64,000 nucleotides of DNA from Streptomyces coffeae. Its GTDB lineage: Bacteria > Actinomycetota > Actinomycetes > Streptomycetales > Streptomycetaceae. The DNA is taken from the NCBI RefSeq assembly GCF_016741875.1, contig NZ_JAERRF010000027.1, positions 1 to 64,000 of the forward strand, read 5' to 3'. Below are positions 18,230-24,777 of the stretch, in pieces. Position 1 is the first letter of the stretch. Each line of letters begins with the position of its first letter. A program made the translations under genes and the position numbers. The notes below the pieces were generated by a model, which worked only from the letters and a program-made list of their open reading frames with translations, was not told where the DNA came from and searched no databases.

Positions 18230-18493
18230 TCAGACAGCGGCCTTCTTCAGCCGGCGGCGCTCCCGTTCGGACAGGCCGCCCCAGATGCCGAAGCGCTCGT
18301 CATTGGCGAGGGCGTACTCGAGGCACTCGGAACGGACCTCGCACGCGAGACAGACCTTCTTGGCCTCACGCGTGGATCCGCCCTTTTCCGGGAAGAACGA
18401 TTCGGGATCGGTCTGGGCGCACAGTGCGCGCTCCTGCCAACCGAGCTCCTCGTCCGCCTCTTCGACCAGCAGTTGCTGGAACAACTCGGTCAT
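18230..18493 (-). CDS. whiB: Sporulation regulator WhiB
   Basis: WhiB is a small iron-sulfur transcription factor needed for sporulation septation in Streptomyces; it acts with WhiA on shared promoters. The 87-residue product starts MTELFQQLLVE, has four cluster cysteines (Cys25, Cys48, Cys51, Cys57, in ALCAQTDP and VCLACEVRSEC), the GIWGG turn and the basic C-terminus ERERRRLKKAAV. The start at 18493 is used because the well-known family N-terminus begins there; the frame runs 34 codons further upstream through the promoter. The upstream region has a good vegetative promoter and unusual repeats. Confidence 0.97.
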   Translation of the reverse strand: MTELFQQLLVEEADEELGWQERALCAQTDPESFFPEKGGSTREAKKVCLACEVRSECLEYALANDERFGIWGGLSERERRRLKKAAV

Positions 18494-18565
18494 GTGCGCC
18501 CCTCGTCTGTTTTTGCGTCCCCGTGTCCGTTGCCGTCCGCGAAGCGGCAGAACGACACGAGTGAA

Positions 18566-18595
18566 ATTACAAGTGCGCCGATCCAGGCCAGTCAA
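18566..18595 (-). promoter_or_regulatory. whiB proximal promoter
   Basis: On the minus strand TTGACT (18590-18595) and TGTAAT (18566-18571) are separated by 18 bases, a close match to the vegetative consensus. The predicted start near 18559 gives a leader of about 65 bases. Confidence 0.65.
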
Positions 18596-18763
18596 GCCGA
18601 GATCTGCTATTGGGCCTCTTATTCACTCTGCGGAACCAAGGTTGCGCAGAAAGTGTTCAAATCGGCCTAAACGAGACACTTCCCCGTTCGCCATCCGGGT
18701 TCCTCTCTCCTGACTCATCAGAGAGGACGTCCCGGACGCTGATCCCGTTGCGTGCCGCTGGTC

Positions 18764-18807
18764 GGTGTGCGCGACCTCTCCGCATGGTGTGCGCCACCTC
18801 TCCGCAT
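18764..18807. repeat. 22-bp tandem repeat upstream of whiB
   Basis: Two adjacent 22-bp units (18764-18785 and 18786-18807) differ at one position only: GGTGTGCGC, then G or C, then ACCTCTCCGCAT. The period is about two helical turns, so the same face of DNA is presented twice, as expected of a cooperative regulator site. Confidence 0.75.
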
Positions 18808-19067
18808 AACGCGCGCACAAACCTTTCTGCCACCAGAGCTACCGAAAGAGGTGAAAGATTGGGCCGAACAGGAGATCAAGTTGACAGGACGGCACAGAAC
18901 CCGCTGTCCTTGTCCTCATGTCAGTGACCCACGCGCCCCTCGCGACCCGTGCCCACGGGTTCCGCTGCGCTGTGCAGGCTCGCTGTCGCTGTTCCAGCTG
19001 TTGATGCCCCCGAGCTCCAGCTATCTCTGCGCCCTTCCCGCATCTTTCCCGCTGAGGAACTCCGCAC

Positions 19068-19598
19068 ATGAACAGCGACGTCCAGATCGCCGGTGACCCG
19101 CTCGCCATCCCGCATCTGCTGCCGCCCGTAGCCGCCCACCCCTCCACCGTCTCCGCCTTCGCCGGGCTCGCCCGCACCATCGCCGCCGACCGTGACGGCT
19201 GGGCGCCCCTCGTCCAGTACGACGCCACCAGCCGCTGGTACCACCGGCTGCGCACCGGCCCCGGCTATGAGGTCTGGCTGCTCAGCTGGGTGCCCGGCCA
19301 GGGCAGCGGCGCCCATGACCACGGCCGCTCCTCCGGTGTGCTCACCGTCCTCCAGGGCGAACTGACCGAACGCGTCGGCCACCACGGCACCCGGCACACC
19401 CTCACCGCCGGCGCCCAGCGAGTCTTCGCGCCCGGGTATGTCCACGACGTCGTCAACGACTCCCTCGAACCCGCCGTCAGCCTCCACATCTACTTCCCCG
19501 GGCTGACCGAGATGCCGCTGCACCCCACCCAGAACGCCGGCTCCGCCGCCGCACCCGCGCTCGACGGCGTCAACGCGCTGGACGTCCTCGGCGGCTGA
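19068..19598 (+). CDS. Cysteine dioxygenase family protein
   Basis: This 176-residue cupin belongs to the cysteine dioxygenase type I family, which oxidises cysteine or a similar thiol to the sulfinate using non-haem iron. The iron ligands are visible as GAHDHGRSSGVLTVLQG (two histidines) and the later SLHIYFPG histidine; the cupin strand RVFAPGYVHDVVND is present. GAGGAAC precedes the ATG. It is divergent from whiB and 73 bases upstream of cofD on the same strand. The substrate is not proven; thiol acids such as mercaptopropionate are alternatives for this family. Confidence 0.85.
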   Translation: MNSDVQIAGDPLAIPHLLPPVAAHPSTVSAFAGLARTIAADRDGWAPLVQYDATSRWYHRLRTGPGYEVWLLSWVPGQGSGAHDHGRSSGVLTVLQGELTERVGHHGTRHTLTAGAQRVFAPGYVHDVVNDSLEPAVSLHIYFPGLTEMPLHPTQNAGSAAAPALDGVNALDVLGG

Positions 19599-19671
19599 GC
19601 CACCGCCCTCCCACCTCCCCGAACCGCCCCGAGCCTCCTCGGCGTTCCGGGCGACTGCCAGACTGTCCCTC

Positions 19672-20631
19672 ATGCGCATTGTGGTTCTGGCAGGTGGCAT
19701 CGGCGGCGCCCGTTTCCTCCGCGGTCTGATGTCCGCGGTCCCCGAGGCCGACATCACCGTCATCGGGAACACCGGTGACGACATCCACCTCTTCGGGCTC
19801 AAGGTCTGCCCCGACCTCGACACCGTGATGTACACGCTCGGCGGCGGCATCCACGAGGAGCAGGGGTGGGGCCGGGCCGACGAGTCCTTCGCGGTCAAGG
19901 AGGAGCTGGCGGCCTACGGTGTGGGACCCGAGTGGTTCGGCCTCGGCGACCGCGACTTCGCGACCCACATCGTCCGTACGCAGATGATGAGCGCGGGCTA
20001 TCCGCTCAGCGCCGTCACGGAGGCGCTGTGCGCGCGGTGGCAGCCGGGGGTGCGGCTGCTGCCGATGACCGACGACCGCGTCGAGACCCACGTCCTCATC
20101 GACGACCCTGACGAAGGCCGCAAGGCCGTCCACTTCCAGGAGTACTGGGTGCGGCTGCGCGCCTCCGTACCCGCCCACGCCGTTGTCCCCGTCGGTGCCG
20201 ACCAGGCCAAGCCCGCGCCCGGTGTCCTCGAGGCCATCGCCGAGGCCGACGTCGTCCTCTTCCCGCCGTCCAACCCCGTCGTCAGCATCGGCACCATCCT
20301 CGCCGTGCCCGGTGTACGCGAGGCCATCGCCGACGCCGGGGTGCCGGTCGTCGGCCTCTCCCCCATCGTCGGCGACGCGCCCGTGCGCGGCATGGCCGAC
20401 AAGGTGCTCGCCGCCGTCGGCGTCGAGTCCACCGCCGCCGCCGTCGCCCAGCACTACGGCTCCGGGCTGCTCGATGGCTGGCTCGTCGACCTCGTCGACG
20501 CGGGCGCGGTCGACGAGGTCGAGGCCGCGGGGATCCGCTGCAAGGCCGTCCCGCTGATGATGACCGACGCCGAGGCCACGGCCCGGATGGCCGCGGAGGC
20601 GCTGGCGCTGGCCGAGGAGGTACGGGCATGA
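19672..20631 (+). CDS. cofD: 2-phospho-L-lactate transferase (F420 biosynthesis)
   Basis: CofD/FbiA joins the activated phospholactate or phosphoenolpyruvate side chain from the guanylylated donor to the deazaflavin Fo, forming F420-0 or its dehydro form. The 319-residue protein starts with the nucleotide-binding loop VVLAGGIGGARFLRGL, followed by VIGNTGDDIHLFGLKVCPDLDTV and the later VLFPPSNPVVSIGTIL and GLSPIVGDAPVRGMADKVL signatures. Its stop overlaps the fbiB ATG by four bases (ATGA), so the two are translationally coupled. Mycobacteria call the gene fbiA. Confidence 0.95.
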   Translation: MRIVVLAGGIGGARFLRGLMSAVPEADITVIGNTGDDIHLFGLKVCPDLDTVMYTLGGGIHEEQGWGRADESFAVKEELAAYGVGPEWFGLGDRDFATHIVRTQMMSAGYPLSAVTEALCARWQPGVRLLPMTDDRVETHVLIDDPDEGRKAVHFQEYWVRLRASVPAHAVVPVGADQAKPAPGVLEAIAEADVVLFPPSNPVVSIGTILAVPGVREAIADAGVPVVGLSPIVGDAPVRGMADKVLAAVGVESTAAAVAQHYGSGLLDGWLVDLVDAGAVDEVEAAGIRCKAVPLMMTDAEATARMAAEALALAEEVRA

Positions 20632-22019
20632 GCGCATCGCAACCGCCGGGCGGGGCCCTGCCCTTGTCCGGGTCCGTGTCCGGGTCCTGGTCCGATTCCT
20701 GGTCCGGGGCGCCGTCGTACCGGGTGTGGGCCCTCCCCGGACTCCCCGAGGTACGGCACGGCGACGACCTCGCCAAGCTCATCGCCGAGGCCGCGACCGC
20801 AGGGGGTCTGCCCGGTCTCGCCGACGGCGACGTCCTCGTCGTCACCTCGAAGATCGTCAGCAAGGCCGAGGGGCGGATGGTCGAGGCCACCGATCGCGAG
20901 GCGGCCATAGACGCCGAGACCGTGCGGGTCGTCGCCCGGCGCGGCGCCACCCGCATCGTCGAGACCCGGCACGGTCTGGTCATGGCCGCCGCCGGGGTCG
21001 ATGCCTCCAACACCCCTGCCGGAACCGTGCTGTTGCTCCCCGAGGACCCCGACGCCTCCGCGCGCGCCCTCCGCGACGGACTGCGGGACGCGCTCGGCGT
21101 CGAGCTCGGCGTCCTCGTCACCGACACCTTCGGACGGCCCTGGCGCACCGGGGTCACCGACGTCGCCATCGGCGCCGCCGGGGTGCGCGTCCTGGACGAT
21201 CTGCGGGGCGGCTTCGACGCCCACGGCAACGCGCTGAGCGCGACCATCGTCGCCACCGCCGACGAACTGGCCGCCGCCGGTGAGCTGGTCAAGGGCAAGG
21301 CGGACGGACTGCCGGTGGCTGTGGTGCGGGGGCTGCCGCACGTCGTCGCGGACCGGGCGGACCCCGGTGCGCGGGCGCTGGTGCGCGGCGCCGCTGACGA
21401 CATGTTCCGGCTGGGCACCTCCGAGGCCGTACGGGAGGCCGTCACCCTGCGGCGTACGGTGCGCGAGTTCACCGACGAGCCGGTGGACGGCGCGGCCGTG
21501 CGCCGCGCCGTCGCCGCCGCCGTCACGGCGCCCGCGCCGCACCACACGACGCCGTGGCGGTTTGTGCTGCTGGAGTCGGAGGAATCGCGGATCCGGCTGC
21601 TCGACGCGATGCGGGACGCGTGGATCGCGGATCTGCGCGGCGACGGCTTCTCCGAGGAGAGCATCGCCAAGCGGGTACGGCGCGGGGATGTGCTGCGCAA
21701 GGCTCCGTACCTGGTGGTGCCGTGCCTGGTCGCGGACGGCGCACATACGTACCCGGACGCGCGGCGCAACGCGGCCGAGCGCGAGATGTTCGTTGTCGCT
21801 GCCGGGGCCGGGGTGCAGAACCTGCTGGTCGCGCTGGCGGGCGAGCGGCTGGGGTCGGCGTGGGTGTCGTCGACGATGTTCTGCCGCCCGGTGGTGCGGG
21901 AGGTGCTGGGCCTGCCGGAGGACTGGGACCCGATGGGCGCGGTCGCCGTCGGCCACGCGGCAGCCCCGCCGAAGGCGCGGCCGGAGCGGGACGCGGCGGG
22001 GTTCGTGGTCGTGCGGTAG
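20628..22019 (+). CDS. fbiB: Coenzyme F420:L-glutamate ligase with nitroreductase domain
   Basis: FbiB adds the poly-glutamate tail to F420-0; in actinobacteria a C-terminal FMN-binding nitroreductase domain reduces dehydro-F420-0. The 463-residue product has the CofE part at about 30-255 (DGDVLVVTSKIVSKAEGR, TRHGLVMAAAGVDASNTPAG, LGVLVTDTFGRPWRTGVTDVAIG) and the nitroreductase part at about 265-460 (VTLRRTVREFTDEPVDGAAV, TAPAPHHTTPWRFVLLE, LGLPEDWDPMGAVAVGH). The first 30 residues are a Ser/Gly/Trp-rich extension (SGSVSGSWSDSWSG) not needed for the fold. Coupled to cofD. Confidence 0.95.
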   Translation: MSASQPPGGALPLSGSVSGSWSDSWSGAPSYRVWALPGLPEVRHGDDLAKLIAEAATAGGLPGLADGDVLVVTSKIVSKAEGRMVEATDREAAIDAETVRVVARRGATRIVETRHGLVMAAAGVDASNTPAGTVLLLPEDPDASARALRDGLRDALGVELGVLVTDTFGRPWRTGVTDVAIGAAGVRVLDDLRGGFDAHGNALSATIVATADELAAAGELVKGKADGLPVAVVRGLPHVVADRADPGARALVRGAADDMFRLGTSEAVREAVTLRRTVREFTDEPVDGAAVRRAVAAAVTAPAPHHTTPWRFVLLESEESRIRLLDAMRDAWIADLRGDGFSEESIAKRVRRGDVLRKAPYLVVPCLVADGAHTYPDARRNAAEREMFVVAAGAGVQNLLVALAGERLGSAWVSSTMFCRPVVREVLGLPEDWDPMGAVAVGHAAAPPKARPERDAAGFVVVR

Positions 22020-22110
22020 GGGTTACTTCGGGGCGTGTGGCTCTCGGGGCGCGCGGTGATGGGGTGCGCGCGCCGCGGATGGGGGCGCGCGTTGTGCGGG
22101 GCGGGGGCGC

Positions 22111-22346
22111 GGGTGCGGGTGGTTGCGGGTGCGGGTGCGTCGTGGGTGCGGGGGCGCTGCGTGGCGGGTGCGGGTGCGGGGCCTCCGGGGTGGGGCCTGG
22201 ACCGTCTATTTAGGCGCCGGTGCCCGGAGAAGTTGGGTGAACCCCAGATTGGCGCCACAAATACGCCCCTGACCTTCGGCATGGGGGACCCCGAGTGTCC
22301 AGGCCTCCACCCCTGCGACCCCGCCCCCTCCCGTCTCGTCGCCGAC
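22111..22346 (+). repeat. Left arm of long imperfect inverted repeat
   Basis: This arm matches the reverse complement of 23358-23597 over several exact blocks: 26 bp at 22165-22190 (partner 23492-23517), most of the palindromic core at 22207-22263, and 39 bp at 22308-22346 (partner 23358-23396). A block of about 30 bases at 22264-22300 is replaced by a shorter unrelated one in the other arm. The outer part is made of GGGTGC-type hexamers. Confidence 0.9.
22207..22263. repeat. Palindromic core of left repeat
   Basis: TATTTAGGCGCC at the left end and GGCGCCACAAATA at the right end form imperfect terminal inverted repeats around 32 internal bases. The same 60-bp unit occurs inverted at 23417-23476. 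This is the look of a small dispersed palindromic element. Confidence 0.75.
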
Positions 22347-22443
22347 CACCCGCCCGACGGACGACCGAGCCCATCCCGCGCACGGGTGGCCCCTCAACGC
22401 CCGGCCGCCTTCGGCTGTCCGACGCGAGTCGTAGGGTGGCCAC

Positions 22444-23349
22444 GTGTCTGTCAGCCGCACCTGGACCCCCTCGGGGCCCTACGACCTCGCGCGCAACCTG
22501 TGCGTACTCCAGCGGGGGCCGGGGGATCCGGCGTTCCGGGTCGGCGGGGACGGCGCGTTCTGGCGGGCGAGCCGGACGCCGGAGGGGCCCGGCACCATCC
22601 GCATCGCACGCCACGGCGGCGACATCGAGGCCCACGCCTGGGGACCGGGGGCACAGTGGCTGCTCGACGGACTTCCCTCACTGCTCGGCGCGGACGACGA
22701 CCCGTCCGACTTCACCCCGTGCCACCGCCTCGTTCACGAGGCCCACCGCCGCAACCCCGGGCTGCGACTCATCCGCACCGGGTTGGTCCTCGAATCGCTG
22801 ATCCCCTCGATCCTCGAGCAGAAGGTCACCAGCGACGAGGCGTACCGGGCCTGGCGGTTGCTGCTTCAGCGCCACGGCGAGCCCGCGCCGGGTCCGGCCG
22901 AGCGGATGCGGGTGATGCCCGATCCGCGCGCCTGGTCGCTGATCCCGTCCTGGGAGTGGCACAAGGCGGGCGTCGACTCCAAGCGTTCAGCGACGATCCT
23001 GCGGGCCGTCCGGGTCGCCAGGCGACTGGAGGATGCCGCGGCCATGGATCTCGCCGCCGCTTCCGCCCGCCTCCAACTGATACCGGGCATCGGGCCCTGG
23101 ACCGCGGCCGAGACCCTTCAGCGCAGCAACGGCACACCGGACGCGGTCACCGTCGGGGACCTCCATCTGCCGCGCATCGTCGGCTACGCGCTCACCGGTC
23201 AGCGCGGTACGGACGACGCGGGGATGCTCGAACTGCTGGCCCCCTACGCGGGCCAGCGCCACCGGGCGGCCCGGTTGATCCTGCTGTCCGGGCGCACTCC
23301 ACCGCGCCGCGCACCGCGCTTCGCGGTCAGGGACTTCCGCGCCATGTAG
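22444..23349 (+). CDS. DNA-3-methyladenine glycosylase family protein
   Basis: The 301-residue protein is an AlkA-type base-excision glycosylase that would remove alkylated purines. The helix-hairpin-helix lies at LQLIPGIGPWTAAETL and the GPD region at DAVTVGDLHLPRIVGYAL with the catalytic aspartate; no lysine is present at the bifunctional position. The helix LVLESLIPSILEQKVTSDEA is the family's EQQxS-like segment. The start is GTG at 22444. It stands alone on the plus strand, with the inverted repeat arms beginning 97 bases before it and 8 bases after it, so the surrounding repeat could have been involved in its history. Confidence 0.88.
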   Translation: MSVSRTWTPSGPYDLARNLCVLQRGPGDPAFRVGGDGAFWRASRTPEGPGTIRIARHGGDIEAHAWGPGAQWLLDGLPSLLGADDDPSDFTPCHRLVHEAHRRNPGLRLIRTGLVLESLIPSILEQKVTSDEAYRAWRLLLQRHGEPAPGPAERMRVMPDPRAWSLIPSWEWHKAGVDSKRSATILRAVRVARRLEDAAAMDLAAASARLQLIPGIGPWTAAETLQRSNGTPDAVTVGDLHLPRIVGYALTGQRGTDDAGMLELLAPYAGQRHRAARLILLSGRTPPRRAPRFAVRDFRAM

Positions 23350-23416
23350 TCGGGGAAGTCGGCGACGAGACGGGAGGGGGCGGGGTCGCAGGGGTGGGGT
23401 CCTGGACGCTGTCGTG

Positions 23417-23476
23417 TATTTGTGGCGCCAACCTTGGGTTCACCGAACTTCTCAGGGCACCGGCGCCAAAAATATA
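23417..23476. repeat. Palindromic core of right repeat
   Basis: TATTTGTGGCGCC and GGCGCCAAAAATATA bracket a centre (about TTGGGTTCACCGAACTTCTC) that is nearly the reverse complement of the centre of the left copy. The AT-rich ends stand out in this GC-rich region. Confidence 0.75.
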
Positions 23477-23544
23477 CGGTCCAGGGCCCTGCCCCGGAGG
23501 CCCCGCACCCGCACCCGACCACCCAGCACCCCCGCACCCACAAC

Positions 23545-23574
23545 GCACCCGCACCCGCACCCGCACCCGCACCC
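23545..23574 (-). repeat. Five perfect GCACCC hexamers (G-quadruplex-capable on minus strand)
   Basis: Five perfect tandem 6-bp units give, on the minus strand, five GGG runs separated by TGC. The tract is in the transcribed 3' region of the guanylyltransferase gene, 34 bases after its stop codon. Confidence 0.8.
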
Positions 23575-23607
23575 GCGCGCAACCAGCGCCCCGCACCCAC
23601 AACGGAC

Positions 23608-24708
23608 CTACTGGTCGGAAGAGAACCGCACCGCCCCCGCCGGGATGTCCGCCCCGCACCACACCCGTACGCCGTCCCGCAGTTCATTGTCCGCGCCCAC
23701 CAGCGCGCCATCGCCGATCACGGCGCCCTGCAAGACCGTGCGCGCCCCGATCCGGGCGCCCGCGCCGACGAGGGAGTCGCGCACCTGCGCGCCCTCTTCG
23801 ACGATCGCGCCCTCCAGCACCGCGCTGCCCTCGATCCGCGCGCCCGCACCCACCCGGGCCTGGGGGCCGATCACCGTGCCTCCGGACAGCTTGGCGTCGA
23901 CCGCCACCGACGCGCTCTCCAGGACCAGTCGGTCGCCGCAGCGCCCCGGCACGGCCGGGGAGGGGGCACGGCCCAGGACCAGGTCGGCCGAGCCGCGGAC
24001 GAACGCCTGCGGGGTGCCGAGGTCGAGCCAGTACGTGGAGTCGACCATGCCCTGGAGGTGGGCACCCGCCTCCAGCAGCCCGGGGAAGGTCTCGCGTTCG
24101 ACGGAGACCGGGCGGTCGGCAGGGATGGCGTCGATGACCGAGCGGTTGAAGACGTACGCGCCCGCGTTGATCTGGTCGGTGACGATCTCCTCGGGGGTCT
24201 GCGGCTTCTCCAGGAAGGCGGTGACCCGGCCGTCGGCGTCGGTCGGCACCAGCCCGTACGCACGCGGGTCGGTGACCCGGGTGAGGTGGAGTGAGACATC
24301 GGCGCCGGCGGTGCGGTGGGTGTCGACGAGGGCGCGGATGTCGAGCCCGGTGAGGATGTCGCCGTTGAAGATGAGCACCGGGTCGTCCGGGCCGGAGTGC
24401 AGCCGGGACGCGACGTTGCGGATGGCGCCACCCGTGCCGAGCGGCTCCTCCTCGGTGACGTACTCCAGATGCAGCCCGAGTGAGGACCCGTCACCGAAGT
24501 ACGGCTCGAAGACCTCGGCGAGGTAGGACGTGGCGAGCACGATGTGCTCGACCCCGGCGGCACGGGCGCGGGCGAGTTGATGGGTGAGGAACGGCACACC
24601 GGCCGCCGGGACCATCGGTTTGGGGGTGTGCACCGTCATGGGTCGCAACCGGGTCCCCTTGCCGCCGACCAGGAGGATCGCTTCTGGCGTTGATGGCGCT
24701 GTGGTCAC
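23608..24708 (-). CDS. Mannose-1-phosphate guanylyltransferase-like nucleotidyltransferase
   Basis: This 366-residue sugar nucleotidyltransferase would make GDP-mannose (or another NDP-sugar). The N-terminal domain has the nucleotide loop ILLVGGKGTRLRPMT, the lysine segment TPKPMVPAAGVPF, EEPLGTGGAIRNV, FNGDILTG with the metal aspartate, and FLEKP. From about residue 255 a left-handed beta-helix of hexapeptide repeats follows (GGTVIGPQARVGAGARIEGSAV is typical in rhythm). Mycobacteria have an equivalent next to their fbiB. With manA and manB in the same window, mannose activation is the best call. The downstream end abuts the right repeat arm. Confidence 0.88.
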   Translation of the reverse strand: MTTAPSTPEAILLVGGKGTRLRPMTVHTPKPMVPAAGVPFLTHQLARARAAGVEHIVLATSYLAEVFEPYFGDGSSLGLHLEYVTEEEPLGTGGAIRNVASRLHSGPDDPVLIFNGDILTGLDIRALVDTHRTAGADVSLHLTRVTDPRAYGLVPTDADGRVTAFLEKPQTPEEIVTDQINAGAYVFNRSVIDAIPADRPVSVERETFPGLLEAGAHLQGMVDSTYWLDLGTPQAFVRGSADLVLGRAPSPAVPGRCGDRLVLESASVAVDAKLSGGTVIGPQARVGAGARIEGSAVLEGAIVEEGAQVRDSLVGAGARIGARTVLQGAVIGDGALVGADNELRDGVRVWCGADIPAGAVRFSSDQ

Positions 24709-24777
24709 GTATCGTCTCTGCTTCCTACTGGGGCTCCGGGCCGGGCCAGTGTAGGCAGATCCGCGGACCGCGCCTGG

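Larger units (their letters stand above)
18494..19067. promoter_or_regulatory. whiB / cysteine dioxygenase divergent regulatory region
   Basis: This 574-bp non-coding stretch contains the whiB promoter at 18566-18595, the inverted repeat CCTCTCT / AGAGAGG (18702-18708 / 18720-18726), a 22-bp tandem repeat (18764-18807), and on the plus strand a TTGACA at 18881-18886 with a weak TGTCCT 18 bases later that could serve the dioxygenase gene. The size is in keeping with a developmentally controlled gene with more than one promoter. Confidence 0.6.
22020..22443. other. Repeat-containing intergenic region upstream of the DNA glycosylase gene
   Basis: This 424-bp non-coding stretch is mostly filled by the left arm of the inverted repeat (about 22111-22346), including a G-run tract at 22111-22135 and a palindromic core at 22207-22263. 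The last 97 bases before the GTG start presumably hold the glycosylase promoter; nothing clear was seen. Confidence 0.7.
23358..23597 (-). repeat. Right arm of long imperfect inverted repeat
   Basis: This arm is the inverted partner of 22111-22346. It begins eight bases after the glycosylase stop codon with the 39-bp exact block, contains the palindromic core at 23417-23476 and ends in tandem GCACCC hexamers about ten bases before the mannose-1-P guanylyltransferase stop codon. Confidence 0.9.

Noticed and set aside
22020..23600. CRISPR array in the repeated hexamer regions
   Set aside because: Units are 6 bp, perfectly adjacent and without spacers, so they are simple tandem repeats within an inverted repeat.
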